Assembly: GCA_963666945.2 (NCBI GenBank)
Contig: CAXXRT010000004.1
Span: forward strand, 47,208 to 111,207
DNA length: 64,000 nt
Direction: 5' to 3'
Source: G963666945 sp963666945
Lineage (GTDB): Bacteria > Bacteroidota > Bacteroidia > Bacteroidales > Marinifilaceae
Positions 1-9,017 of the stretch are shown piece by piece; the first letter of the stretch is position 1; the number at the start of each line of letters is the position of its first letter. Made by a program: the position numbers and the translations under genes. Under the pieces are notes generated by a model. It searched no databases. It saw only the letters and a program-made list of their open reading frames with translations, and had not been told where the DNA came from.

Positions 1-353
1 AGGCCGTAAAGATAGAATTGACATAGTTTTTCTAATTATTAAAAGTAGCTGTTATCTTTCGGCTGCTTTGTTTTCCTTAAAGGCCCCAATAATATTTCAT
101 ATTTAAATTAATGTATCTTGCTGTTTTTGTTTTAGTTGACTGAATCTGATTTGTTTAGGTGTAAATTGACAATGGGGTAAATAAAGGAGGGAAACATATT
201 TGTCTATTCTGAGTTTGTTTTTTTGTTCTGTCAACATTGGGGGAAGTTTAATAATTTGTTGTTTATTTTTAATTTATGGGCTTTAAAAAACTCTTGCTTT
301 TATTGTATGAATAAGAGTTTTTTAATTAATTTTAGAAGTATAATTACTTGTTT
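1..353. other. AT-rich intergenic region before rel
   Basis: No convincing gene is seen here. The only recognisable element is the terminator-like hairpin at 285-323. Two TTTG motifs (214-217 and 222-225) followed by AATTTG ending at 258 could be a weak Bacteroidota promoter for rel, but the -7 box does not fit TAnnTTTG. Confidence 0.6.
285..323 (+). terminator. Terminator-like hairpin upstream of rel
   Basis: AAAAAACTCTT (285-295) and AAGAGTTTTTT (313-323) are perfect inverted repeats around a 17-nt loop and end in a T run. It probably ends a transcript entering from the left edge. It sits only 30 nt before the rel start, so an attenuator role is also possible. Confidence 0.55.
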
Positions 354-2591
354 ATGGAAAAAGATAGGGACGATATTATTATCCAGGAGCATTTTGAGGA
401 TTTGCTGTTAAATTGCAGGAGGAGTACAACTTTAGAAAAGAGGAAAACTATTCGTAAGGCCTTTGATTTTGCAAATGAGGCCCATATGGGCATTAAACGC
501 AAGTCGGGCGACCCATATATATTACATCCTATTGCAGTTGCAAAAATTGCCGTGACGGAAATTGGTCTGGGAACCACTTCTGTTGTTGCTGCTTTGTTAC
601 ATGATGTTGTTGAGGATACGGATTATACTGTAGAAGATATAGAGCACCTTTTTGGAGAGAAAGTTGCATCTATTGTAGACGGATTGACCAAAATATCGGA
701 AGTTAGTGGGGATACTGTCTCTTTGCAGGCTGAGAATTTCAGGAAGATAGTGCTGACTCTTTCTGATGACCTGAGGGTTATTTTAATAAAACTGGCAGAC
801 AGGCTTCATAATATGCGGACTCTAAGTTCTATGCCTGAGTATAAGCAAATGAAGATTTGTGCAGAAACGCTTTATATTTATGCTCCTCTTGCCCACAGAT
901 TGGGTCTGCATTCAATGAAGACCGAACTCGAGAATCTAAGTTTCAAGTATGAGCACCCTTCCGAGTATGCAGAGCTTGAAAAAAAACTCAATAAATTCGA
1001 AAGGGATAATACAGAGTTGTACGACCAATTTATTGAGCCAATCAGCAATATTTTAGATGATAATAAATATACATATAATATAACGGCACGTATAAAATCT
1101 GTTTACTCTGTATGGAATAAAATGCAGAGAAAGGAGATAAACTTTGATGAGGTATATGACCTTCAGGCTGTGAGAATAGTCTTTAAACCTAAATTACGTC
1201 GTGCAGAGAAGTCGCAATGTTGGAATATATATTCCTTAATAACTGATTTGTATAAGCCTAAGCCGGAGAGGATACGCGACTGGGTTAGTATTCCCAAAGC
1301 CAATGGTTATGAGGCTTTGCATGTCACCGTGATGGGTCCAAAAGGAAAATGGATAGAGGTTCAGATCAGGACAGTGAGGATGGACGATATTGCGGAGAAG
1401 GGTTTTGCTGCTCATTGGAAATATAAGACTGATGTGGATAGTCAGGAGGGTGAGCTGGATAAGTGGCTTATGCGTATAAGGGAAATGCTTGAGGATCCTC
1501 AGCCTGATGCAATAGAGTTTCTGGACACTTTTAAATTAAATCTTTTTGCCAAGGAAATAAGGGTTTTTACTCCCAAAGGGGATATAGTTACCTTGCCCAA
1601 GGGTTCTTCTGTTCTTGATTTTGCTTATGATATTCATACCGAGGTTGGAAATAAGTGCATAGGGGCAAAAGTCAACAGACAGTTGGTGCCTTTAAGTACT
1701 GTGCTTAAGAGTGGCGATCAGGTAGAGGTTATAACCAGCGATAAGCAGACCCCTTTAAAGGAATGGATAAATTATGCGGAAACTGCCAAGGCTAAGAATA
1801 ATATTAAAGCAGAATTTAAGGCAGAGAGAAGGGAGATAATTAAGGCTGGAATAGCCCTTTTTGAGGGATTTTTAAAGGACAATAATATTCCTCCCACATC
1901 AGAGGCTTTGCGCAAAGCTTTAAATTATTTTAATATCTCAAATAAAGATGATTTTTACAGGGAGATTGGTGTGGGAAGAATAACAAGTGAGTCTATAAAC
2001 AATGCTCTTCTTAAAAAAGATGGTAGGAAATTTGTGAAATACTGGAAATTGAAGTTCTGGGAACGTGAGAAGAAAGAGAAGGACGTTGAAGTGGCTGGGA
2101 GCAGAGAGGAAATACAAAAAGCTGAAGTAAAGAAAAAAGGCTCTAAGGAGTTGGTTATTCAAGATGTTGAAGATTTTGTAATGTCCCCATGTTGTAATCC
2201 TATACCGGGTGATGATGTGGTTGCTGTTGCTGAGGCAGATGGGAAAATACATGTGCATAGTCGTATGTGTCCTAATGCGATAAGACTCATGTCCAGATAT
2301 GGAGATAAGATATTGTCTGTTAAATGGGTGATGCATAAACTGATGTCTTTTTTAGCTGTAATAAGACTTACCGGTATAGATAAAGTTGGTGTGGTCAGTG
2401 AGGCTACGCAGATAATCTCTAATGAGCACAACGTTAATATGAAGTCAATTAATTTCGAGAGCCATAATGGGGTGTTTGACGGAGAAATACATCTTTATGT
2501 GCATAATGTGGAAGACTTGGATAATCTTATTGCTAAATTGTCTAAAATAAAAGGTATAGATGCAGTAAAAAGGGTAGAGCATATGGAATAG
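354..2591 (+). CDS. rel: RelA/SpoT-family (p)ppGpp synthetase/hydrolase
   Basis: Bifunctional stringent-response enzyme that makes and degrades (p)ppGpp in the cytoplasm. The 745-residue product has the full long-Rel layout: an HD hydrolase domain with HDVVED near residues 83-88, a synthetase domain with the NGYEALH motif near 320, a TGS domain (IRVFTPKGDIVTLPKG), a conserved Cys region (CCNPIPGDD...SRMC) and a C-terminal ACT domain. The intact HDxxED motif indicates that hydrolase activity is kept. I chose the ATG at 354; a TTG six bases upstream would add two residues. It is followed by a Fur-family gene and purA, an arrangement I recall as conserved in Bacteroidota. Confidence 0.93.
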   Translation: MEKDRDDIIIQEHFEDLLLNCRRSTTLEKRKTIRKAFDFANEAHMGIKRKSGDPYILHPIAVAKIAVTEIGLGTTSVVAALLHDVVEDTDYTVEDIEHLFGEKVASIVDGLTKISEVSGDTVSLQAENFRKIVLTLSDDLRVILIKLADRLHNMRTLSSMPEYKQMKICAETLYIYAPLAHRLGLHSMKTELENLSFKYEHPSEYAELEKKLNKFERDNTELYDQFIEPISNILDDNKYTYNITARIKSVYSVWNKMQRKEINFDEVYDLQAVRIVFKPKLRRAEKSQCWNIYSLITDLYKPKPERIRDWVSIPKANGYEALHVTVMGPKGKWIEVQIRTVRMDDIAEKGFAAHWKYKTDVDSQEGELDKWLMRIREMLEDPQPDAIEFLDTFKLNLFAKEIRVFTPKGDIVTLPKGSSVLDFAYDIHTEVGNKCIGAKVNRQLVPLSTVLKSGDQVEVITSDKQTPLKEWINYAETAKAKNNIKAEFKAERREIIKAGIALFEGFLKDNNIPPTSEALRKALNYFNISNKDDFYREIGVGRITSESINNALLKKDGRKFVKYWKLKFWEREKKEKDVEVAGSREEIQKAEVKKKGSKELVIQDVEDFVMSPCCNPIPGDDVVAVAEADGKIHVHSRMCPNAIRLMSRYGDKILSVKWVMHKLMSFLAVIRLTGIDKVGVVSEATQIISNEHNVNMKSINFESHNGVFDGEIHLYVHNVEDLDNLIAKLSKIKGIDAVKRVEHME

Positions 2592-2681
2592 GCTAATTTT
2601 AATTTTTTCTAAATAAAAATTTGTCTATTGATAAAAAATATCTACATTTACTAATTGTTTTAGTTAAATATAAATTACGCG

Positions 2682-3131
2682 ATGGATAAGCCAACATACG
2701 AAATTGTAAAAGATATTTTTACAGAGTATTTGCAAAAGCATAATCACAGAAAAACTCCGGAGAGGTTTGCTATACTCGAGGAAATATATTCACATGAAGG
2801 TCATTTTGATATTGAATCACTTTATGTTTTTATGAAAAATAAAAACTATAGGGTAAGCCGGGCAACACTATACAATACTATAGACCTTTTGCTGGATTGT
2901 AAATTGGTGGTAAAACATCAGTTTGGAAAGAATATGGCTCAATTTGAAAAATCCTATACAAGTAAGCAACACGATCATCTTATTTGTAAGAAATGTGGTA
3001 GGGTAGAAGAGTTTACAGATCCGAGGATTGAAGAGATAGAGAAGAAAGTAATGAATGATTCTGATTTTCTGGTATCACATCATTCGTTTTATATATATGG
3101 ACTATGTTCAAAATGTAAAAAATCAATTTAA
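2682..3131 (+). CDS. Fur-family transcriptional repressor
   Basis: Metal-dependent DNA-binding repressor of 149 residues, the usual Fur length. The N-terminal winged helix is visible (RKTPERFAILEEIYSHEGHFDIESLY...VSRATLYNT). The metal-binding part has HDHLICKKCG and a C-terminal CSKC, the two CxxC pairs that hold structural zinc in Fur/PerR proteins. Whether it senses iron, peroxide or zinc cannot be told from the sequence. It lies 90 bp after rel and has its own terminator, so it may be cotranscribed with rel. Start ATG at 2682 is the only sensible one. Confidence 0.9.
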   Translation: MDKPTYEIVKDIFTEYLQKHNHRKTPERFAILEEIYSHEGHFDIESLYVFMKNKNYRVSRATLYNTIDLLLDCKLVVKHQFGKNMAQFEKSYTSKQHDHLICKKCGRVEEFTDPRIEEIEKKVMNDSDFLVSHHSFYIYGLCSKCKKSI

Positions 3132-3133
3132 AG

Positions 3134-3155
3134 CCCTCTAAAGTGAGGGTTTTTT
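3134..3155 (+). terminator. Terminator after the Fur-family gene
   Basis: CCCTC (3134-3138) pairs with GAGGG (3145-3149) around a 6-nt loop and is followed by six T. It begins two bases after the stop codon. Confidence 0.75.
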
Positions 3156-3265
3156 GACTCATCTCTTAAAAATTATTTCTATTTTTGTCAGTTGGGCATC
3201 CCTTGAGGTGCAAATTGTTAAAAAACACATATTTAAATATAAATTAAATGAAACATCCATAATGG

Positions 3266-3299
3266 TTTGTTGGCATTTTTGTGCACGACTAAATTATTG
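3266..3299 (+). promoter_or_regulatory. Possible purA promoter
   Basis: TTTG at 3266-3269 is followed after 20 bp by TAAATTATTG (3290-3299), an imperfect match to the Bacteroidota -33 TTTG / -7 TAnnTTTG pattern, about 38 nt before the purA start. Confidence 0.35.
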
Positions 3300-3336
3300 T
3301 GGTAAGTTCATGTGACCTTTAAAAAATATTAAACAC

Positions 3337-4608
3337 ATGAAAGTAGATGTATTATTAGGTTTACAATGGGGAGACGAAGGAAAAGGAAAAGTAGTTGATG
3401 TACTAACTCCTCGCTATGATGTTATAACACGTTTTCAGGGAGGTCCAAATGCTGGACACACACTTGAATTCAATAACATTAAGCACGTTTTGCACACTAT
3501 ACCTTCTGGAATATTCAGAGACGATAAAATTAATGTTATTGGTAATGGTGTTGTAATTGATCCTGTAATATTCAAGAAAGAAATAGAGGGATTGAGAAAA
3601 ATAGGCATAGATATTACCAAGACTTTGCTGATATCTCAAAAAGCACATTTGATACTTCCTTCTCATAGAATTCTTGATGCTGCACAGGAGCAGGCAAAAG
3701 GTAAATCTAAAATTGGATCTACTCTTAAGGGCATTGGTCCTACTTATACTGATAAAATCAGTAGAAACGGACTGAGAGTTGGTGATATAACAAGAAACTT
3801 CAGTGAAAAATATCAGAGCCTGTTAGAGAAGCATAAGCTGATGCTTGAGAAATTGTATGCTTTTGAATATGATTTGGATGAATATGAAAAAGAGTGGTTT
3901 GAGGGGATAGAGTTGCTAAAAACATTCAGGTTGGTTGATAGTGAGCATGAGATTAATAAATACCTTAAAGAGGATAAAAAGGTTCTTGCCGAGGGGGCTC
4001 AGGGAACACTTCTTGATATAGATTTTGGTTCATATCCATTTGTTACATCTTCCAATACTGTTTGTGCCGGTGCTTGTACCGGTCTTGGTGTTGCCCCTAA
4101 CAGAATAGGTGATGTGTTTGGAATATTTAAGGCATATTGTACAAGGGTAGGTGCCGGACCATTCCCAACAGAGCTTTTCGATGAAGATGGACAAAAGCTT
4201 AGGGATAATGGTCGTGAGTATGGTTCTACTACTGGTCGTCCAAGAAGATGTGGCTGGCTTGATCTTGTTGCTTTGAAGTATTCTATAATGGTTAATGGTG
4301 TGACTAAGCTTATAATGATGAAGTCTGATGTTATGGATAGCTTTGAGACCATTAAAGTGTGCACTGCTTACCAGATGGATGGTGAAGTGGTAGAGAACTT
4401 CCCATATGAATTAAATGATGATATAGAACCTGTATATACAGAGTGTCCGGGGTGGAAGACTGATATGACAGGTATGACTTCTGAGAATGAATTCCCGGAA
4501 GAATTTAATGCATATATAAACTTCATAGAGGAGGAAACAGGTGTTCCTGTTTACATTGTATCTGTTGGTCCTGACAGGGCCCAGACTATTGAAAGAGTTG
4601 ATGAGTAA
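3337..4608 (+). CDS. purA: Adenylosuccinate synthase
   Basis: Catalyses the GTP-dependent joining of IMP and aspartate, the first committed step to AMP. The 423-residue protein is full length. The N-terminal GTP-binding loop WGDEGKGK (residues 11-18) and the NAGHT motif near 40 are intact, as are GSTLKGIGPTY, EGAQGTLLDIDFG and the GSTTGRPRRCGW segment that binds IMP. The ATG at 3337 gives the usual short start MKVDVLLGLQWGDEG. It is followed by a strong terminator and so ends its transcription unit. Confidence 0.97.
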   Translation: MKVDVLLGLQWGDEGKGKVVDVLTPRYDVITRFQGGPNAGHTLEFNNIKHVLHTIPSGIFRDDKINVIGNGVVIDPVIFKKEIEGLRKIGIDITKTLLISQKAHLILPSHRILDAAQEQAKGKSKIGSTLKGIGPTYTDKISRNGLRVGDITRNFSEKYQSLLEKHKLMLEKLYAFEYDLDEYEKEWFEGIELLKTFRLVDSEHEINKYLKEDKKVLAEGAQGTLLDIDFGSYPFVTSSNTVCAGACTGLGVAPNRIGDVFGIFKAYCTRVGAGPFPTELFDEDGQKLRDNGREYGSTTGRPRRCGWLDLVALKYSIMVNGVTKLIMMKSDVMDSFETIKVCTAYQMDGEVVENFPYELNDDIEPVYTECPGWKTDMTGMTSENEFPEEFNAYINFIEEETGVPVYIVSVGPDRAQTIERVDE

Positions 4609-4632
4609 TATCGGAAAAATATAACTACTTGG

Positions 4633-4663
4633 AACCGTCCTTTTTTTAAGGACGGTTTTTTTG
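4633..4663 (+). terminator. Terminator after purA
   Basis: AACCGTCC (4633-4640) pairs with GGACGGTT (4650-4657) and is followed by seven T, 25 nt after the purA stop. Confidence 0.85.
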
Positions 4664-4758
4664 TAACTTTATAGTAATGATTTAAAGTATACAATATTGA
4701 AGTAAACTTTGTGTGATGAGTTATAGTCTTATTTATTAATTAATTATAAATAGAAGTT

Positions 4759-5271
4759 ATGATTATAAAGAAAATGAAGATTCTGCTTTTTATGATATTT
4801 GCGGCATTATTGCTTAATGCCCAGGAATCAAATAATGGAAAGAAGATATGGGCAAAGTCTTTTCTAAATAAGAAAGCACCAGAAATAGTTGTTGAGAAGT
4901 GGTTGACAGAGAAGCCTGATTTTAAAGGTAAGTTTGTTCTTGTTGATTTTTGGGCGACATGGTGCGGTCCGTGTAGAAGAGCTATTCCGGAATTGAACAC
5001 TTTCCATAAGAAGTATAAAGACAGGCTTGTTGTAATGGGGGTTTCCAAGCAGGTGGAAGGTGAAGTCAGGGGTATGAAGACACCGGTTATTGACTATTAC
5101 AGTGCAATTGACACTCAGGACAGAATGGGTGGGGAGTTGAAGATAAAAGGGATTCCTCATATTATATTGATTGATCCAGAGGGAATAGTTCGCTGGGAAG
5201 GATTTCCCCTGCTTGAAGGTTATGAGTTAACAGAAAAAGTCCTAGAACAATTGCTTGACAAATACAAATAG
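4759..5271 (+). CDS. TlpA-like secreted thioredoxin-domain protein
   Basis: Predicted periplasmic thiol-disulfide oxidoreductase of 170 residues. A signal peptide covers about residues 1-22 (hydrophobic ILLFMIFAALLLNA followed by Q). One thioredoxin-like domain follows, with FWATWCGPCRR (active Cys 69 and 72) and the cis-Pro region KGIPHIILIDPEG. Unlike the larger redoxin proteins elsewhere in this window, it lacks an N-terminal DUF4369-type domain. It stands alone between the purA terminator and a bidirectional terminator shared with valS. The substrate is unknown. Confidence 0.85.
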   Translation: MIIKKMKILLFMIFAALLLNAQESNNGKKIWAKSFLNKKAPEIVVEKWLTEKPDFKGKFVLVDFWATWCGPCRRAIPELNTFHKKYKDRLVVMGVSKQVEGEVRGMKTPVIDYYSAIDTQDRMGGELKIKGIPHIILIDPEGIVRWEGFPLLEGYELTEKVLEQLLDKYK

Positions 5272-5335
5272 GGAAATGTAATATTCAGGACATAATATTA
5301 CAGTTAAATCCTGACTAATTCAAATGACTGTAAAA

Positions 5336-5375
5336 AGAAACAGGGTGTTCATGATAATTTGAACACCCTGTTTCT
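5336..5375. terminator. Bidirectional terminator between the thioredoxin gene and valS
   Basis: A perfect inverted repeat with core CAGGGTGTTC (5341-5350) and GAACACCCTG (5361-5370), extended by AGAAA/TTTCT on the flanks. It lies between two convergent genes and has A- and T-rich sides for both directions. Confidence 0.85.
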
Positions 5376-5393
5376 ATTTATTTTTAATTGCTT

Positions 5394-8024
5394 TTAAGCA
5401 AGGTTTGCAATTCTTTCTTTAAGAACTTTGATCTTAGCTTCTGCATCGGCTTGTTTTTTGCGTTCCGTTTCGACCACTTTTTCCGGGGCACTGTTGACAA
5501 ATCGCTCATTGCTAAGTTTTTTTGAAACAGATTTTAAGAATCCTTCAGTGTATTTAAGCTCTTCTTCCAGTTTCTTTATTTCTTCTTTCACATCTATTTT
5601 GTCCCCTACAGGTATGTAGTACTCCACAGCTTTCACAATAAAACTCATTGCAGCTTTAATCTCTTCATCTGTTGGTTCTATGCTTTCTATATTGGCAAGT
5701 TTGCTGACTACAGGCTCAAAGTATTTGTCGTAGCTGTTGTCGTTAGCTTTTATTTTTAATTCAAGACTATCTTTAAAAGGTATGTTTTTATCCTTTCTAA
5801 TGCTTCTTATATTAGTAATGACCTCTTTTGTCAGCTCAAATTTTTCTATAATACTACTGTCCGTCTTTTCTGTTTCAGGCATAATGGAGATCATAATGCT
5901 TTCGCCTTCTTTTCTTTCTTTAAGCAACTGCCATATTTCTTCAGTGATAAATGGCATAAAAGGGTGAAGAAGTTGCATTAGTCGTTCCAATATCGCTACT
6001 GAACTATTGTAGGTATCGATATCTACAGGACATCCGTATGCAGGTTTTATTGCTTCAAGATACCATGAGCAGAAATCGTCCCAGAACAGTGTATATACTG
6101 TCATTAACGCCTCAGATATTCTGTACTGATCGAATTGTTCGTTAAGTACCTGTGTTGTTTTGTTAAGCTTGTTCTCGAACCATTCAATAGCAAGTTTTGC
6201 ATTTTCTGGCTGTTCTGTATTGTCTGAAATATCCCAGCTCTTAACAAGGCGGAAAGCGTTCCATACTTTTGTTGTGAAGTTTCTACCCTGTTCTGGCAGG
6301 CTCTCATCGAAAAGAAGGTCACCGCCTGCAGGTGAGCATAAAAGCATACCTACACGTATACCATCGGCACCATATTTATCGATCAATAATAGGGGGTCTG
6401 GTGAATTGCCCAGAGATTTAGACATCTTCCTTCTTTGGCTGTCTCTTACTATTCCGGTAAGATAAACGTTGTTGAAAGGTTTCTTTCCCCTGTATTCATA
6501 TCCTGCAATTATCATTCTTGCAATCCAGAAGAAAAGGATATCAGGACCGGATACAAGGTCGTTGGTAGGGTAATAGTAATTTATATCTTCGTTCTCAGGA
6601 TTGTTGATTCCATCGAATACTGATATTGGCCATAGCCATGAAGAGAACCATGTATCAAGAACATCTTCGTCTTGGCGAAGGTCCGATGGGCTTATATTTT
6701 TTCCTGTCTTTTCCTTTGCTAATTCAATAGCTTTCTCAATGTTTTCAGCAACAACAAAATCGTTGCTATCGCCAATATAGTAGACAGGTATACGGTGTCC
6801 CCACCAAAGCTGGCGGCTAATGCACCAGTCCTTAACATTCTCCATCCAGTGTTTGTATGTGTTTTTAAACTTGGCTGGATAAAGTTGTATATCGTCGTTC
6901 ATTACTGCATCAAGGGCAGGTTTGGCAAGTTCTTCCATTTTTAAGAACCACTGCATTGAAAGTTTAGGTTCAATAACAACGTCAGTTCTTTCCGAATAAC
7001 CAACTTTGTTTGTGTAGTCTTCTATTTTAACAAGATTGCCTGCTTTTTCAAGTGCTGGTATTATTTCCTTACGTACATCAAAACGATCTTTACCTACAAA
7101 TAATTGAGCGTTTTCGTTGAGAGTACCATTGTCGTTGAAAATATCTATAGATTCAAGATTGTGCTTGTATCCTATTTCGTAGTCGTTGATGTCATGGGCA
7201 GGGGTGATTTTAAGAGCACCCGTACCAAATTCCATGTCCACGTATTCATCCTGGATGATTGGTATAGACCTGTTAACCAAAGGGACAATGCAGCGCTTAC
7301 CTGCTAAGTGCTTAAATCTCTCGTCGTTAGGATTTATACAAACGGCAGTATCTCCTAATATTGTCTCGGGTCTTGTTGTTGCAATGACAATGTAGTCTTC
7401 TTCAGAACCCTCGATTTTATATCTCAGGTAATAGAGTTTTGATTGTTCTTCCTTATATATTACTTCTTCGTCTGATACCGCTGTTTTTGCAGCAGGATCC
7501 CAGTTGACCATTCTAACTCCCTTATATATAAGTCCTTTGTTGTAAAGATCGATAAAGACCTTAACGACAGAGGTAGATAGTGTTTCGTCCATTGTGAAAG
7601 AGGTACGATCCCAGTCGCATGAGGCCCCCAGTCTTTTTAGCTGTTCTAGTATTATGCCTCCATGCTTTTCTTTCCATTCCCATGCATGTTCAAGGAACTC
7701 TTCTCTTGAAAGAGTATTCTTGTCTATACCTTCATTCTTTAACTTAGTAACCACTTTGGCTTCCGTAGCTATTGAAGCGTGGTCTGTTCCGGGAACCCAA
7801 CAGGCATTTTTGTTTTGAAGCCGGGCTCTTCTTACTAAAACATCCTGGATAGTATTGTTGAGCATATGCCCCATATGCAATACACCAGTAACGTTTGGAG
7901 GGGGAATGACGACGCAATATGGTTCCCTGTTATCTGGTTGGGAATGAAAAAAGTTGTTCTCCATCCAGTACTTATACCATCTCTCTTCAGAACTTGCCGG
8001 ATTGTACTTACTTGGAATTTCCAT
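5394..8024 (-). CDS. valS: Valyl-tRNA synthetase
   Basis: Class I aminoacyl-tRNA synthetase that charges tRNA-Val with valine. The 876-residue protein is full length. The HIGH-type motif is seen in PPPNVTGVLHMGHM near residue 50, the editing (CP1) domain includes TTRPETILGDTA, and KMSKSLGNSPD is the KMSKS loop. The C-terminal 70 residues (EEIKKLEEELKYTEGFL onwards) form the coiled-coil tRNA-binding arm typical of ValRS. A -7 box lies about 70 nt upstream on the minus strand. Confidence 0.97.
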   Translation of the reverse strand: MEIPSKYNPASSEERWYKYWMENNFFHSQPDNREPYCVVIPPPNVTGVLHMGHMLNNTIQDVLVRRARLQNKNACWVPGTDHASIATEAKVVTKLKNEGIDKNTLSREEFLEHAWEWKEKHGGIILEQLKRLGASCDWDRTSFTMDETLSTSVVKVFIDLYNKGLIYKGVRMVNWDPAAKTAVSDEEVIYKEEQSKLYYLRYKIEGSEEDYIVIATTRPETILGDTAVCINPNDERFKHLAGKRCIVPLVNRSIPIIQDEYVDMEFGTGALKITPAHDINDYEIGYKHNLESIDIFNDNGTLNENAQLFVGKDRFDVRKEIIPALEKAGNLVKIEDYTNKVGYSERTDVVIEPKLSMQWFLKMEELAKPALDAVMNDDIQLYPAKFKNTYKHWMENVKDWCISRQLWWGHRIPVYYIGDSNDFVVAENIEKAIELAKEKTGKNISPSDLRQDEDVLDTWFSSWLWPISVFDGINNPENEDINYYYPTNDLVSGPDILFFWIARMIIAGYEYRGKKPFNNVYLTGIVRDSQRRKMSKSLGNSPDPLLLIDKYGADGIRVGMLLCSPAGGDLLFDESLPEQGRNFTTKVWNAFRLVKSWDISDNTEQPENAKLAIEWFENKLNKTTQVLNEQFDQYRISEALMTVYTLFWDDFCSWYLEAIKPAYGCPVDIDTYNSSVAILERLMQLLHPFMPFITEEIWQLLKERKEGESIMISIMPETEKTDSSIIEKFELTKEVITNIRSIRKDKNIPFKDSLELKIKANDNSYDKYFEPVVSKLANIESIEPTDEEIKAAMSFIVKAVEYYIPVGDKIDVKEEIKKLEEELKYTEGFLKSVSKKLSNERFVNSAPEKVVETERKKQADAEAKIKVLKERIANLA

Positions 8025-8094
8025 AATACGTCAATTTTTAAATTAATAAATGATTAAAGAATATACTTTAATTATAGTTGTAAAAAATAAGTGC

Positions 8095-8102
8095 CAAATT
8101 TA
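8095..8102 (-). promoter_or_regulatory. valS promoter -7 box
   Basis: TAAATTTG on the minus strand matches the Bacteroidota -7 consensus TAnnTTTG, about 70 nt before the valS start. Confidence 0.5.
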
Positions 8103-8146
8103 ATTATTCTAAATATAAAAATAAAGGCTTTTGTATGATAAAAGGC

Positions 8147-8175
8147 AAAAAAAAGCGGCTCTGAGTGAGCCGCTT
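8147..8175 (-). terminator. Terminator of the zinc-ribbon gene cluster
   Basis: AAGCGGCTC (8153-8161) and GAGCCGCTT (8167-8175) are perfect inverted repeats with a 5-nt loop. On the minus strand a run of T follows (A run on plus at 8147-8154). It closes the leftward operon ending at 8186. Confidence 0.85.
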
Positions 8176-8185
8176 AAGCAATATA

Positions 8186-9013
8186 TTAAGCATTCTTTTT
8201 TCTTGTTCGTTTTTTTACAGGTTGCTGTGCTTCAATATCAGCCTGTTCTAAACTGTTGTCGTAATCGCAAATATATTTGTCGACAAGTATACGTCCACAG
8301 TACTCACAAACAATAATTTTTTTGCGTAGCCTGATGTCCATCTGTCTTTGAGGAGGAATTTTGTTGAAACATCCACCACAGGCATCACGCTCAACGGTAA
8401 CGACAGCAAGACCATTTCTTGCATTTTGTTTGATTCTTTTGTATGCAGTAAGCAATCTCTCATCGATTTTATCCTCGAATTTCAAGGATTTCTCTTTAAG
8501 AGAATTTTCTTCGTCTTTAGTTTCTTTTACTATTTCGTCGAGCTCTGACTTTTTTTGTTCCAAAGCAGCTTTTTTGTCTGCAAGATCATTCTTTGAATGT
8601 TCTATTTGTTCTTGTTTGTTTTTTATGTCAATAGTATATTCCTTGATTCTCTTCTGACATAATTCTATCTCTAGTTTTTGGAATTCTATTTCTTTAGAAA
8701 GAGCATCGTATTCTCTGTTATTTCTAACATTGTTTTGTTGTTCTGTATACTTTATTATTAAGGATTCAGATTCCTTTATTTCCTGAGTTTTTGCTACTCT
8801 GGTGTTTTCAAGTTCCTTTTCCTCGTTTTTAAGCTTTTCTATCCTGGTTTCTAAACCGGCTATATCATCTTCCAAATCCCGTACTTCCAGTGGCAGCTCC
8901 CCTCTTAATGTCCTGATTCTGTTTATCTCAGAATCAACCATTTGTAATTCATAAAGACTCTGTAACTTTTCTTCTACAGATAATTCAACTTTTGCCTTGT
9001 TATTTGTCACCAT
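8186..9013 (-). CDS. C4-type zinc ribbon, coiled-coil protein
   Basis: A 275-residue cytoplasmic protein. Roughly residues 10-185 are a long charged coiled coil. A zinc ribbon follows with Cys pairs CGGC and CEYC separated by about 25 residues (CGGCFNKIPPQ...IIVCEYCGR), as in the zf-RING_7/DUF164 family. The tail is very basic (KKRTRKKN), which suggests nucleic-acid contact. The exact role of this family is not settled. It lies 4 bp after the Nif3-like gene in the same operon. Confidence 0.85.
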   Translation of the reverse strand: MVTNNKAKVELSVEEKLQSLYELQMVDSEINRIRTLRGELPLEVRDLEDDIAGLETRIEKLKNEEKELENTRVAKTQEIKESESLIIKYTEQQNNVRNNREYDALSKEIEFQKLEIELCQKRIKEYTIDIKNKQEQIEHSKNDLADKKAALEQKKSELDEIVKETKDEENSLKEKSLKFEDKIDERLLTAYKRIKQNARNGLAVVTVERDACGGCFNKIPPQRQMDIRLRKKIIVCEYCGRILVDKYICDYDNSLEQADIEAQQPVKKRTRKKNA

Positions 9014-9017
9014 ATCT

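Noticed and set aside
223..411. Small open frame overlapping the start of rel
   Set aside because: It runs through a terminator hairpin and into rel in another frame, with Cys/Phe-rich sequence and no homology signal that I recognise.
1938..2431. Minus-strand open frames of 90-132 codons inside rel
   Set aside because: They are antisense shadows of a conserved domain and have no promoter or domain signal.
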